Part shown: positions 11,913 through 23,104 of the stretch, piece by piece | Layout of the letters: each line of letters opens with the position of its first letter | Numbering within the stretch: the first letter of the stretch is position 1 | Assembly (NCBI GenBank): GCA_977006965.1 | Contig: OZ345375.1 | Coordinates: 744,001 to 808,000, forward strand | Reading direction: 5' to 3' | DNA: 64,000 nucleotides | Source of the DNA: Phymatolithon calcareum | Lineage: Eukaryota > Rhodophyta > Florideophyceae > Hapalidiales | Notes under the pieces: model-generated | What the model was told of the DNA's origin: nothing | The model's database searches: none | Seen by the model: only the letters and a program-made list of their open reading frames with translations | Translations under genes and position numbers: made by a program

Positions 11913-13076
11913 AGTATTCGCCGCCGTGCTGTGCGCGGAGCGAGTTTCGATGTGCTCCGCAAAGTGGCGGGAAATCTGGAAGCGGACCGCGCGAGAGAAC
12001 CGATCCAGGAAGTGTTTCTAGCGGATGCCATTCTCGGATGATCAGATACACCTTCAAAAACGACGCAGGAGCGGCTGCGGATCGAGCTCAAGGACAGGGA
12101 TACCTCGGACTGCGAGTTGGTGACAGTCATTCTGGACTGCGCGCTGAGCCGGGGTGATAAGCTACTGGAGATGCGTAGCGTACAGTTGATGGTGCACATT
12201 GGCGGCGCTCTACTGACTTTGGAGGGCAAAGCTGTGACTAAACGTGCGACATCGTTGTATATGAAATGCCACGGGAACCTTAGCGAGCTTGGGAAGAAGC
12301 AGAGGGAGCAATACGATGGATGGGCCCGTGATTTGGAGGTACTGTCCAGTTGAAGTATACAACGTGAGGCTTCGGAACGAGCTGCAGAAGAGTACGCTGA
12401 TATTCGGGGGATAGAACGACAAAATGGGCTCACATATCCGAAGCGAAAAAAGTTCAAATTTTTTATCGAGCTAATGTTGGTCCGTCAGACAGCAATTGCA
12501 TATATTGTGAGTAACATGCATGAAGTGAATCGATTGCCAATTGTACTACAAGTCCCCGCTAGCGAGCGTGAGTTACTGAAAAGAGTAATTGGGCGCTTCA
12601 GGAACTCTTCCTGTTGGAGTTTGGAGAGCTCATTGAATGAGCATTGTGAGGTGGGCAGCAGAATTGACGGGTTTGAGAACGCTGCGTCCAATTTGGCTCT
12701 GTGCCCACGGCTGGCGGTGAAAACGGCATTTTCCACAGCGAAGAGTACTAATGAATAGGTCTCGAAACTCTCAAGTGCCACCTGTGTTGAGAGTCCGTTT
12801 GGAAAGTAGAAGTAAAGATCTGAGGTGTGGCACTTAACTGTTAAGAAATTATTGGGTGTTATGTGTTTCGTGGTTGCGTCGAAGTCGGGGAAATGTGCAA
12901 ACACGTTCGTTGATGGCGGAGAGCTAGCGGTGTCCCAGGGCTTGCGCTAGAGCGCTTGCTGCGTGGGGTACGCGACGGTGGACGGCGATGGGCGTGCACA
13001 GCGGGCTGAAATGGAAGTCGGCAAGGGTTGGCGAGAACTGAAATCGAAGACGAAGCTCGAGGTTACCGATTCCGTG
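11913..13076. other. Probable downstream part of the decayed transposon
   Basis: Short plus-strand frames at 12117-12353 and 12474-12758 (94 codons) follow the transposase remnant and may be its continuation. Neither has a motif I recognise. Nothing else is supportable here. Confidence 0.3.
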
Positions 13077-13929
13077 TTATGCAGCAGCAGCGCTCATGGT
13101 GGAAATAGCCATAATTGCCGCTCGCAGCGCGGCCCAGTAGAGTTGATGATAGTTGCGCAACGAGCGCAGGGCGTGGTCGGAGCACAGGGAGTCGTATAGA
13201 TCGTAGCCGATGTCCGGGAGACCTGCTAGAGATTCGAGGCGAAGGGTGTGGGAGCGGCCGAGCAGTATTGTGGGGCAAGTGTTATCTGGCACGTGAACGG
13301 GAAAGAGGAATTCTTCAAGAGCTGTAAGAAATTCTTGATTGAAGCTGGGCACATTGCGGGTGTGAGCTGTTCGACGCTGTTGATGGTCGCTGTCGTCGGA
13401 ATTTTTCCACGAGAAACTTTTCTAGCTGTGGAACATTGACCGCGCAATACTGCTCGCCGAGACCTTGAAGGACGTCATCTGAAGGCATTGTTGCTCCATC
13501 AGTGTACCAGGCCTGGTTAAGTACAGCAATGATAGACTTTGGTAGGCGGCCTTTCGAGGGCAAGACGACGTCTGCCGTGTTACGAGGCGATGGTGCGACC
13601 ACTTCGGCTGGTGATGCGAGCTCAGGTCGGCCGGGACAGAATGAAGTGGTCAATAGAGATGGACGAGTGACAAGTGTGTCGCCGCGCACAGCAACGTGTT
13701 GGTGTGCTGTTGGAGCAAAAGAGCCTTCGTGTGGGCAAGCGGTGAGGTCAGAATCATCAGAAGTGTCTTCATCCCAAGTGAAAATGGTGATAACGTTGTC
13801 CGAGCGGCGTCCGCGCCGGTCGAGTCCAAGCTGGTTGTCGTGCAGTATTATACTGGCGTTGACGGCGGAAGTGAGAACACGGTCATCTGACGATGTGCTG
13901 GACCGGGCGGTGCTCTCCGTGGTTGTCAT
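13077..13929 (-). CDS. Hypothetical protein, two overlapping frames
   Basis: An ATG at 13929 opens a Ser/Thr-rich frame with an acidic patch (TWDEDTSDDSDL) and a more ordered end (GLGEQYCAVNVPQLEKFLVE). It closes at 13315. A second frame, overlapping at about 13350, continues with a plausible folded sequence (LTALEEFLFPVHVPDNTCP, then SLCSDHALRSLRNYHQLYWA) to 13077. The switch suggests a frameshift or a short intron. I recognise no family. It lies next to the P-like transposase remnant and could be transposon-derived or an independent decayed gene. Confidence 0.33.
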
Positions 13930-14286
13930 GGCGACGAGTTCCAATTCTGATAGCTGGGTAGAGCAGGGTGAAGGACACAACGGGTGTCAGGGAGGTCTCG
14001 CACTTTTTCCAAAAGTTTTCAAGTGCTCTGGTATTAGGATTGAGTCTGTTTTGTGGCGCCAAAGTGCACAAGCTTTGTCCATTTCTAATCTTGCTTTTTA
14101 GTCATTATTTTTACCACAGAATGAACTCGCGATCATTAGCCCCCCTAGCATTCACCGCGGCAAGTACAAGCGTACATTTTGGACAATAAATCGGTTTTTT
14201 ATTTGTTTTTTTGATGCGAATCCGTAATTTCAAATAAAGCGCGCCATTATGTTTGTACAAATTTCGGTTGTCATACGCTTTGATTT

Positions 14287-14312
14287 CCTCCCCCTCTTAC
14301 ATTCCTCTGGTG
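14287..14312 (-). repeat. Orphan end of the CCAGGGGA MITE family
   Basis: CTCCCCCTCTTACATTCCTC followed by TGG matches the right terminal repeat of the MITEs at 15733-17896 and 52302-52660. No matching left end is visible nearby, so this is a solo or truncated end. Confidence 0.45.
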
Positions 14313-14621
14313 AAACCAAGGGCGAGCAAAAGAGCAATACGCTCTACTGCATATGATGCTCTACAATTAGTAATAAAAATCTTTTTTCGCGTTTTCAATC
14401 CTGAAAATTTCAGAAAGTTTTGATATTTGAATATATGCATACAGTATATCCAATGTGGAAAGGTCTGATATCCAAATACCAAGGTATTGTGGATTCCAAT
14501 TTCTCTGATAGCTCAAATACTACACGTGTACGGCTGAACCTGGAAATGCAGGCGAAATGACAGATATATAGCCCATGCCCGGCAACTTGGCGATTATATG
14601 CGCCTCGTTGAAGGATATGTA

Positions 14622-14749
14622 GGGGTTGTCGCCCGGTGGAGAGGTCCGGATATGGGCACGAGGCCACGGATATGCACCGAGGCGAAGCCGAGGTCTCATA
14701 TCCGAGCCAAGTGCCCATATGCGGACCGATCCTACCGGGCGACAACCCG
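14622..14749. repeat. Foldback (imperfect palindrome, about 128 bp)
   Basis: The left arm starts GGGTTGTCGCCCGGT and the right arm ends ACCGGGCGACAACCC. The arms stay complementary with mismatches inward through GGATATGGGCAC and CGAGGC to a short centre. As RNA or single-stranded DNA this would form a long hairpin. It may be a foldback transposon or a small-RNA precursor; the sequence does not decide. Confidence 0.75.
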
Positions 14750-14865
14750 CTTGTCGGCAGGGTGATGATAATTTAATGCAGCGCTTTTATTGGGTAGAAT
14801 ATCCTTGCAGTGGTCCAGGGCAAGCTGGTTCCTTATGCACCGATTTGCTCACACCATAAAAATTC

Positions 14866-15255
14866 GATAAAAAGCTCTATTTTTTCCAAGGCAAGGTCTA
14901 GATGAACGGGTCAGTATCGGTTGTTTCATAATAATTAGTTCTTTTTGGAACAACCGGTCAGGAGCATGACCTTGACAAGTGAGCCAAACAATTAAAAAAT
15001 CCTATTTTTCGGAGTCGAGCTACTTGTCGTCCTCGACGAACGGGTCGGTATCTACAGTTTCATAATAATTAGTTCTTTTTGGAACAACCGGTCAGGAGCA
15101 TGACCTTGACAAGTGAGCCAAACGATTAAAAAATCCTATTTTTCGGAGTCGAGCTACTTGTCGTCCTCTACGAACGGGTCGGTACTTTGGCTTTCAAAAT
15201 AATTAGTTTATTTTGGAATAACAGGTCAAGTGCATGACCTTGACAAGTGACGAGC
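14866..15255. repeat. 134-bp tandem repeat, about three copies
   Basis: TTTCATAATAATTAGTT occurs at 14924 and 15058, with a variant at 15192, spaced exactly 134 bp. Each unit also carries GAGCATGACCTTGACAAGTG and, between copies, GGAGTCGAGCTACTTGTCGT. The third copy is the most diverged and the array stops abruptly. No coding potential is seen. Confidence 0.9.
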
Positions 15256-15732
15256 TGATTAAACTTTTGTAATAAATAAATGTATCATAACAGCTTCATA
15301 GTTTCGAATTTTTTTACTTTTCTTCGCTGCCTGCGCGCAGACAAAGGCTGTTTCCTGATCAAATTTGAAAAGTGTGAACTGTAACATAGGAAGCTTTTTT
15401 GGTCATAATTTATTATCATCACCCGGGCGACAAGTTGGGTGATTGGCCCTGAAAACAATCTTAGAAATTAGCAACCTTGTTTGCGGCTTGGAAAAGCACC
15501 CCCACGAGTTGAAATGCTCCGTGAAACCGAATCAAAAATGTTTACAAATTTCATGCATGCACAGTGGCTTAGTTATTGACGATATACAGATATCCGGAAT
15601 ATTCTAAAAATAACAAAATTTAGATAAATTTACAGCTTTCTTAGGTGCCTCTTGTTTTCTGAAAACAGAGGACATTTTAAATTCGAAGATCCAATTAACG
15701 AGGATTGACTGTACACGCTTAGAAAGGTATCG

Positions 15733-17896
15733 ACAGGGGAATGTTAAGGGGGGAGAAACGCCAACTTCTCAAGTTACATAAATTTAATTGCCAAAGATAC
15801 CTCTTCGTGTGCCCACTGGATTATAAGTCAATTAGATAATCAAATTTTTTTCGACTAAGTAGGGTGTGACAATGCTGCGACGGGTCCGTCTTGTTGTGTC
15901 CGCCAATAGGCCGGTGACAGGACACGATTGACTGTGAAGTGCATTACGTCAGTGCGCTAAAAGTTGACGAGACGCGCTTCAGGACGATGCGAATTTTTTG
16001 TCCTCGAACGGTCACTTTGCGCCTCGCGTGAGCCGCCGGTCGTACGATCGGCCGGCTGGATGGTCACGCGGGAAAAGGGATAGGTGGTAATGAAAGGTGA
16101 TCCGGCCAATGCCTTCACTGCGAGAACGGGCTCCGGCCAATGCCTTCGCAGTGCACCAAAGTAGCTTGTGGATTTTACTTAGTGTTAGACGTTCTACTAG
16201 GGAGAGAGAAAGGGGAGAGAATGGAAGCAGGATGGAGTAACACAGAAACTCGCCGGCCACTGAGGCCGGTGAGTGTAAGCCATATAAGCACCCATTTGGG
16301 AGTGTGATTGACATTTTTGGCACGTGTGAGGATATACAGTGAAAACTGATGGACGTGTGTGCACATGAAAGGTGGAAAGCGCGAAAATTCGGATTACCTT
16401 CAGCAAACCTTTGTGCTCTACAGGCACAGTGCCCTCGTTCACCTTTATTTCCGATTATTTCTCTCTACAAAGCCAGTCCTGCAACGAGAACTACCGCTAC
16501 ATTGGCAGCTCCCAATGTTCATGCCGACAGACATTAATTTTTCCAATTAGAAACATGCATATATGATATATTTTCACATCGCGTGAAAAGCTTCATAGAT
16601 ATTGTATGGACCCATTTTCCAAAAAGCAGTATGATATCCGGTTTGCGTTACTCCCCCCCTTAACCCTTTCACACCCAAGTCCCCCTGGAGGGAACTAAGG
16701 GCCGATCAATGCATTCTATACACGTTTCATTCAGATATCCAATGAAGTGCTTCTAATATTATGACTGCGTGACGACGCATTGAGCAAAGTGTAATGCACT
16801 CTGCGCCACCGAGCATCCAACTCTCTGATCGCCGAGCTCCTAACCGTGCACTCAGTGCTAAGAAGAGTTCTATTGACGACATTTGCGAGAAACGATATGG
16901 GGCTCTGAGTTCTTTATAGTAGAAAATTATCAACTACAATTTTGGAGCTGACCTAGATTCGAAGCGTGTTTCAAGAAATGACTAAAGAATGAACGAAGAA
17001 TATTGCGAGACAAACCTTCCGAAAGCCAAATTTTTGCGAACTGCGAGAATATTATAGCCTTTCTCCGATACAGTACTGGGTGAGAAAAAGACCAATCACT
17101 CATCCTTATGACCCATATACTGGTGACTATCCTCCTCAGGAGCAATTTGACGAATCCCAGATGTTACGCAGTGCGGTACTTGGACGCGCACGCCACGTCC
17201 GAGGTGCCCCCAGTGCTATCGTACAAAAAATCTCTACAGCGCCTTACGGACAGTGCTGTTCGCCCCGCCCAGGCTCTGTGCGTGGATGTAGATTTCTTCT
17301 CGAAAGCAGGTCCAATCACAATTATCCGTACCACAGAATTCGCAAGGATCTGAAACGGCCTCCGGTGCTTCTGCTTGGGCAGGAGCCTTTCCGCAGCTAG
17401 CCATGATCGTGTCGTTTTGCGCCTTGCGCGGGCGCTCAAATGTAGGGAGGGCTGGTCTTCCCTAAAAACGAGAGACGGACCCATTCGATGGGCCCACCAT
17501 CTAGATCGTTCGGTAGTTGCTCTTGTCCGTTAAGGCATTGCCTTCCATCTACCAAATGAATGAGAGATTTTTCTGTTGAAGTAGATGTGCACTCTGCACT
17601 AATTGGCGCCGAATCTGGAGCAGGACCTGTCATACTGTGGTCACAACATTCGTCACAAGGTATTTTGCTGAAGATGTCACAGAGTGCTGCAACGTCAAAA
17701 AACAGTCCGTTTGGCAGACATTCCCGGACGTTCCCTTGTGAGGGAACTAAGGAAAGGGCCAATAAACGTCATATCTGGATTGCCGGCCGACCACTCGGAC
17801 GGCGATTAATTATAACTGAACCAATGATCATCGTACACAGATGTCCCTCATCAGGGACCTAAGATAATGGGTGTGAAAGGGTTAACATTCCTCTGG
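15733..17896. mobile_element. MITE-like element carrying a nested insertion
   Basis: The left end reads CAGGGGAATGTTAAGG and continues as a G-rich then GAAACGCC tract. The right end is split: GCGTTACTCCCCCCCTTAA at 16645-16663 and then, after a nested element, TTAACATTCCTCTGG at 17882-17896. Rejoined at TTAA these form the inverted complement of the left end. Internal sequence at 16478-16520 matches the sibling MITE at 52302-52660. No transposase is present, and a clear flanking target duplication was not found. Confidence 0.75.
16664..17881. mobile_element. piggyBac-like non-autonomous element in TTAA
   Basis: Immediately inside TTAA (16660-16663) the left end reads CCCTTTCACACCCA. The right end, inverted, reads the same 14 bp immediately inside TTAA (17882-17885). 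TTAA target duplication with ends starting CCC is the piggyBac signature. A subterminal motif, GGGAACTAAGG or a close variant, recurs near both ends. No transposase motif was seen in the 1.2-kb interior, so it would need a helper in trans. Confidence 0.82.
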
Positions 17897-18362
17897 TAAT
17901 CTATCAAATTTCCTCAGTTGGGACGCATGGTACATTCTCAATAGATCCATATCCGTGTTTCTCGTACCTCGAGTTTTTCCGTACAGTATCCCGGTGAGTG
18001 CTGATCGGACTACTGTAGTCTTCATCGACGTGACCTGTCCACATCTAAATTACGGCCGTGGCTAGGTCCAACGTAGATGAATTCGTCAAGCAACTCATAA
18101 CCACAATGTTTCACTAATATCCAGTTTTTATGCAGTGTACACTGTTTGCAAACAAACACTTTGCTGACCCTATTCCGTGTTTTTTGCAACAGAAGAGCAT
18201 GGCAGTGTCGCCATGACTCCAGTATGTACCATCCATTCGCAGTGTAAGGACTTCTACCAGTCATGAATGATGCTCTCCGACCTCTCCGCCGTGCGAAAGT
18301 CGACAATGATGGTCTGAAGATTATTCTATAAAGGCATATACCGATTCGAGAACCCTGATTCT

Positions 18363-18530
18363 CGAATCGATTATTGTAAACTTTTCCAAAGGAAGTACAG
18401 AAGAAGAAGAAGAAGAAAGGTAGATTTATTCTAATAACCTGCAATAAACAAACAAACAAAGGTAGATTTTTATTTAAAAGTTACCAACGCATCTGGTGAC
18501 GCTTGGGGCAGCTTTCCTAGTGCCAAGAGA
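18363..18530 (-). repeat. LINE-type 3' end (shared with 53150-53240)
   Basis: On the minus strand this reads a short coding end, the stop, then AAATAAAAATCTACCTTTG, a (TTTG)n-like stretch and a second ATAAATCTACC followed by (CTT)n. The coding end and ATAAAAATCTACC recur at 53150-53240. Repeated 3' ends with simple-sequence tails are typical of non-LTR retrotransposons. Confidence 0.55.
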
Positions 18531-18778
18531 TTAAAGTGAGTACAGAGCCAAATGAGGGAACACCGCAAGATGAGAGTGAGCAACCGAGCTTCGTGTACTA
18601 ATGTTTTGCGTAGTGCACACCAGGGAGATGACTTGCCGAGCTCACAGGCCGCATCGATCAACGACTGAACATTAGAAGCAAAAGCACTAGACTTGGCGAC
18701 ATCCTGGAAATGATCGACGTGGCAGTGCGGGATGTCTTCGTATGCGGGGCAGCATGTCATCTTCGGCGAGGTCGCCAC
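18470..18778 (-). CDS. Hypothetical fragment ending in a repeated C-terminus
   Basis: A 102-codon frame from an ATG at 18778, with Cys/His near the start (MTCCPAYEDIPHCHVDH) and ending LLALGKLPQASPDALVTFK. The last 18 codons recur at 53154-53208 with mostly synonymous differences. It probably belongs to a LINE or a retroposed gene. An upstream minus-strand frame is interrupted by the MITE at 18930-19256. Confidence 0.35.
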   Translation of the reverse strand: MATSPKMTCCPAYEDIPHCHVDHFQDVAKSSAFASNVQSLIDAACELGKSSPWCALRKTLVHEARLLTLILRCSLIWLCTHFNLLALGKLPQASPDALVTFK

Positions 18779-18929
18779 AGGTCAGAGAGCCACTTGAACA
18801 CCGTTCAACCCTGGGAAGTCCAACAGACAGCGAAGAAACGGTCAGAAGAGGACACACTTTTGCCAGCGAGATCTGGGCGTCTGGATGATGGTCTTGCTTC
18901 TAGTGGTCTGCTCGTAACATGTTCTGCAC

Positions 18930-19256
18930 CAAAGCATTGGAATTATTTATTTATTTTTATTCTTTTCTCGAAAAGTGTCGAGAATAAATAATTTATTGTT
19001 GAACGCAGAAGCAATAAATTATTGTATTCAAGTTCAGCGAGGTATAAATGACTGGTTATTCCCCGAATTATTGGATCCTTCTTGCTACTTTCTGTCGCGA
19101 TAGAATAACCGGATCGAAAAAATGAGGAGTCCGATACAATAATTGTCGCAACCACGACGATCTCAATAAATACAATAAATATGCGAGACTCAGGAATAAA
19201 TTATTGGAACAATAATTTAAATAATTACAATAGCAATTATTTTTTCCAATGCTTTG
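18930..19256. mobile_element. hAT-like MITE with 8-bp target duplication
   Basis: The element begins CAAAGCATTGGAA and ends with the inverted complement (TTCCAATGCTTTG). It is flanked on both sides by TTCTGCAC (18922-18929 and 19257-19264), a perfect 8-bp target duplication. The 327-bp AT-rich interior codes for nothing. An 8-bp duplication with CA..TG ends fits hAT best; P-type elements also duplicate 8 bp. Confidence 0.85.
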
Positions 19257-19264
19257 TTCTGCAC

Positions 19265-19736
19265 ATGTCACCCTTGAGCAGACGTTGATTCCAGATACAT
19301 CAAGGTCAACGAAACAGACGTACGGGCTGGCAAACGCCAACAGTCTGCTGAGTGTTCTTAGTCGAAGGCAATATGCTCAGATTCTGTTGTACAAAAGCAG
19401 GCGGAAGGGCATTGTGCTCTTCTTTCTGACATAAGTTTCACAACCAACCCGAAATTTGATTGTGATGGATTACGCCTTACAGACAGGCAATAAAGAGCCG
19501 CCAACTAGGGGCGTCCAAGTGTGTTACCAGCAGGGCAGTCATACGCACATGCAGTCATTCATCTACAAAGCATTAGTATCATACAGTACGGGTGTCTGCG
19601 TAGTTTATTCCGGAGGCTTCTCGCACCTTCCTCATCTTTCCGCAAACTTCTCACTCCAGTCCTGATTGGCACTACTACTTAAGTAGTTAAAATCCACATC
19701 ATTCGTATTCCCTCTCCCGCCGACAATCGCACGACA
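19265..19736. other. Intergenic, no gene seen
   Basis: Leads into the Fes1-like gene. The immediate upstream region is AT-rich and presumably holds its promoter. No clear TATA box or other motif was identified. Confidence 0.4.
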
Positions 19737-20756
19737 ATGTCAAACCCAAAGCAGAACATAATCCCCGCAAACGGCATTCCAACCGGAAGCGTGCACGAAG
19801 CAGCGCTGAACGCGCACAAACTCGCACACAACAGCGGCGCACCCACCCCCTCCGAAGTGACCTCTCTGAACACGTTGCTCCAATGGGGCGCCGCCCACAC
19901 CACATCTCCCACCGACATCAATGCCCCCTCCACCGTCCCCCGCAACGCCCCTGAAGACATGGAGTGGCTAAGCGCCGCCTTCCCAGACATGAACGCCGAA
20001 GTGAAGCGTCTAATCTCCCTCCTCAACACCGCCCTTCCCATCTCCGGTCCCTCCCCCACATCCTCCGAAGACACCGCCGAACTACTGGAATCCCTCGAGG
20101 AGTATCTCTCCGACATAAACTACGCGCACAACCTCGACTCCCTGCGCGTTCTTCCGCCTCTCTTACGTGCCCTGTCAGACCCGTCCGCACCGGTACGCGC
20201 GTCCGCCGCCTGGTGTCTCGGCTCCGCACTCCAAGACGCGCCCTCGAACGGCGACCTCCTCGCCTCCGCAGACGGGCTGTCCCCTCTCGCCGGCACGCTC
20301 CGCGATCCCAGTGCAATAGTTCGCGCCAAGGGCGTGCGTGCCGCGAGCGCGCTTCTGCGCGCCTCTTCCGACGCTCTGCGTGCGCAGTTTCGAGATCTGG
20401 ATGTCGGACGGCTGCTGCGCGCCGCCGTGTGCGACGAGGATGATCGCGTGCGGATGCGCGCAATGTTCTTCCTGGCGAATGCGACGCAGTGCGGGAATGG
20501 CTGGTTTGTCCGCGACGTCGTGGGCGATGCGCGCGCGGTGAAGAGCGTCGTGCAGTGTGTTTCTGACGTTGATGTCGATGACGTCGCGGCGGTGGAGGCT
20601 TGTGTGGATGCTGCGGCCGCGCTGCTCAGGTTTGATGCGGCGGGGGTGGTGAAGATGGCGCCGAGGGTTGCGGCGGTTGTGAGGGAGACGAGGGGGAAAT
20701 GTCAAGATGCGGATGTGTGTGCGGTGTTGGATGGATTGGTGAGGTTACTGCCGTAG
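19737..20756 (+). CDS. Fes1/HspBP1-like Hsp70 nucleotide exchange factor
   Basis: 339 residues in one exon. The N-terminal region holds LNTLLQWGAAHTT, resembling the conserved start of Fes1/HspBP1 (LL-W), and the region from about residue 130 to 335 reads as armadillo-type helical repeats (LRVLPPLLRALSDPSAPVRA, then LSPLAGTLRDPSAIVRAKG). In the family, the armadillo fold clasps the Hsp70 ATPase lobe and speeds ADP release, usually in the cytosol. No signal peptide is seen, which favours Fes1 over the ER protein Sil1. The start is the first ATG after an upstream stop. It is convergent with the isocitrate dehydrogenase gene, 66 bp apart. Confidence 0.78.
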   Translation: MSNPKQNIIPANGIPTGSVHEAALNAHKLAHNSGAPTPSEVTSLNTLLQWGAAHTTSPTDINAPSTVPRNAPEDMEWLSAAFPDMNAEVKRLISLLNTALPISGPSPTSSEDTAELLESLEEYLSDINYAHNLDSLRVLPPLLRALSDPSAPVRASAAWCLGSALQDAPSNGDLLASADGLSPLAGTLRDPSAIVRAKGVRAASALLRASSDALRAQFRDLDVGRLLRAAVCDEDDRVRMRAMFFLANATQCGNGWFVRDVVGDARAVKSVVQCVSDVDVDDVAAVEACVDAAAALLRFDAAGVVKMAPRVAAVVRETRGKCQDADVCAVLDGLVRLLP

Positions 20757-20822
20757 GGGCGAAGGTTGGCTGGAATTATTTATTTTACGAGGTAGAGAAA
20801 AGAGACCCAAAAAAGACGATCG

Positions 20823-22082
20823 TTACAGATCTAGACGTTCTATCACCGCCGTGGTGAACTCCTCCGTCGTGGCAGGCACGGCATCAGGATCGTGCAGTAC
20901 ATCGCGCGTCCTTGTGTTGGTATCGCGGTAGACACTAAGCACTGCATTTTCAATAGCATCTGCATAACTTTCCATCTTAAGGTATCGCAGCATGAGTACA
21001 CCGCCAAGTATAGTCGCCGTCGGATTCGCAATCTGCTTCCCTGCAATGGATCGTCCCGAATGTCTTGCACCCTGTTCAAAAATAGCGCCCCCAGCCCCCA
21101 TATTAGCCCCAGGGAAAAGCCCCGGCCCTCCAACAAGCCCGGTAGCGATATTGGTGACGATATTCCCGTAAAGATTCGGCAACACCATAACATCAAACTG
21201 TTGCGGTCTCGACGTCATCTGCATGCAAGTATTATCAACAATCATGCTTTCAAACTCAATAAACGGATACCCTTTCGCCACCTCCGCACAACATTCCAGA
21301 AACAATCCATCAGCACTCTTCATAATGTTCGCCTTATGCACGGCAGTAACCTTCTTTCTGTTATTCGCCACAGCATACTGAAATGCATATTCCGCAATAC
21401 GCATAGAATTCTCCCGTGTGATGATTTTCAAAGATTCCACTACACCGGGCACTGCTTCATGCTCCAATCCGGAATACTCTCCCTCGGTGTTCTCACGGAT
21501 GATCACAATGTCCACATCGGTGTGCCGCGTCTGCACACCGGGGATGTTGTATGCGTGCACGACGTTTGCAAAAAGATCCAACGTGCACCGCAGTTGAATG
21601 TTGACGGATGTGCCCGTAGTGCCCAGCGGCGTGAAGTAGGGACCCTTCACGGCCACGCGCGTCTCGTGGAAGAGGTCGATGATCTCTTGTGTCAGCCCCT
21701 GAGCGTGAGTTAGGGGTTGGGCCGGGGTGCGAAACTCGATCGGGGCATCCGCGGCTTCTAGTACGCGCGCGAGGGAGGCGGTTACTTCGTCGCCGATCGT
21801 GTCGGATGCGCCGCGCAGCATGAGGACGGACGTTGTGCGTGACGCAGCGCTGCTCAGCGGGTAGAAATTTCGCGTGGAGGATGTGGCGGCATCGGCGAGT
21901 GCGGACGCGCTCAGCGTGCGCGTCGGCGCTGCGGCGCGCAGGGCGCGGAACATGCTGGTGGTGCGATGCATGGCGCTTGGCGAGCACGCGAGGGACCTGG
22001 CTGAGGGCGAGCGGAGCGATGTGGAGGAGATGAAGGCGGGTGCGATCGACGTTGTCCGGGCGCAACGGGACTTGAGCAGCAT
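20823..22082 (-). CDS. NAD-dependent isocitrate dehydrogenase, regulatory-type subunit, mitochondrial
   Basis: 419 residues. The ATG at 22082 starts a basic, Ser/Ala-rich stretch ([13 protein letters not shown]...) typical of a mitochondrial targeting peptide, so I prefer it to upstream in-frame codons. The mature part has the family blocks [33 protein letters not shown] and [12 protein letters not shown]. Catalytic subunits carry metal-binding aspartates in the last block (GD-x-x-SD); here both are Asn (GNIVTN, near residue 306). That points to a non-catalytic subunit that would pair with a catalytic one in the citric acid cycle complex. Convergent with the Fes1-like gene. Confidence 0.88.
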   Translation of the reverse strand: MLLKSRCARTTSIAPAFISSTSLRSPSARSLACSPSAMHRTTSMFRALRAAAPTRTLSASALADAATSSTRNFYPLSSAASRTTSVLMLRGASDTIGDEVTASLARVLEAADAPIEFRTPAQPLTHAQGLTQEIIDLFHETRVAVKGPYFTPLGTTGTSVNIQLRCTLDLFANVVHAYNIPGVQTRHTDVDIVIIRENTEGEYSGLEHEAVPGVVESLKIITRENSMRIAEYAFQYAVANNRKKVTAVHKANIMKSADGLFLECCAEVAKGYPFIEFESMIVDNTCMQMTSRPQQFDVMVLPNLYGNIVTNIATGLVGGPGLFPGANMGAGGAIFEQGARHSGRSIAGKQIANPTATILGGVLMLRYLKMESYADAIENAVLSVYRDTNTRTRDVLHDPDAVPATTEEFTTAVIERLDL

Positions 22083-23104
22083 GGCTTTGAAGGACACGTG
22101 TGGGACTGACAGTATTTCGGAAGATTGACAATTGTCGGTGTGGCCTGGGTGTTGTTGCCTGGAGAGTTGGTGAACATCAACTCTCCAGATTCGTTTCCAG
22201 TCAATCATATGAGGGAAAGCACTGTTTCCAAATTGGAAAGATATTTCCGGTTGAAACAAGACGAAAATACCCTGGCAATTTGACAATGCCAATGGTATCT
22301 TTTCCTAGTTTCAACACTTTGTTGTCTGTTGGAAGAAGAAGTGCGAGCTATGCACAACGAACGAACGTAGCTGGCGGCAACCTCCCACGACGCCAGTCCC
22401 GGCGCTCCCGCTGACGAAGCCGGAGAAAACAATGCACTGCACAGTTGTCAATCGAGTTATTTTAGTATTTACGTTCAATCGTACAGTACAGTGCAGTAGA
22501 AAGATAGAAATTCAACACCTACCCCAAAATCAGTTACAGCTAAATGCGGAGCCGCCGAAACACGCGGAAGGCTAGTTCATTTGCACAACTCGGCTACCGC
22601 ACCGCCGTCGAAAACAAATGTCAAACTAATGTTGCAGTTCAGAGCATTGCGGACACACGCTTAGATTAGACAGATTTGCGCCCGCTGTCCTCACACACTG
22701 CGCGCAAATCCCATTGGTGCTGCTGTGTATTCCCAAACGGCATGGTCTCGCGCAAGAGGTACGACGTGAACGTGCTCTCTTTTACAGCTTGAGTTTTGTC
22801 CAAAAGTCTTGAATGACCGAATGTCCCGAAGGGCGCGAGAAAAATATATAGGGACAATTTTGTGCTTACGCTGCTGCACGGTAGCGCGGTCAGGCACAGA
22901 GACAAGTCCCCACTTGTGTACGGACGTCTCGCGGGCAGCCAGAAACCATATTGCTAGTCCCAATTGTAAGATGAACAACTAGAACGAGAAGAAGTGCGTT
23001 GCATTGCACGACGTGCACACCCAAAACAGTCCAAACAGGCGCCAGTCCTCCGCTCGCGGGGCAAACCATGTTCAGCTGTGCGCGACGTGCTGACTGCATT
23101 CCCC
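22083..23104. other. Intergenic with a minor hairpin
   Basis: Around 22249-22315 an imperfect inverted repeat has arms starting GTTGAAACAAGACG and ending TTCCTAGTTTCAAC. The rest shows only short chance frames. Confidence 0.35.

Noticed and set aside
12485-12904. 139-codon minus-strand frame
   Set aside because: No motif, and it overlaps the plus-strand frames of the P-like remnant; I could not support it as a gene.
13960-14200. Possible tRNA or 5S gene in the gene-poor stretches
   Set aside because: No cloverleaf with correct A and B boxes was found anywhere in the window.
20175-20705. Long Arg/His-rich minus-strand frames across the Fes1-like gene
   Set aside because: Antisense shadows of a GC-rich coding region, without motifs; the plus strand has a clear armadillo-type protein.
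21493-22131. 212-codon minus-strand frame rich in Arg/His
   Set aside because: It overlaps the isocitrate dehydrogenase gene on the same strand in another frame and has no domain.
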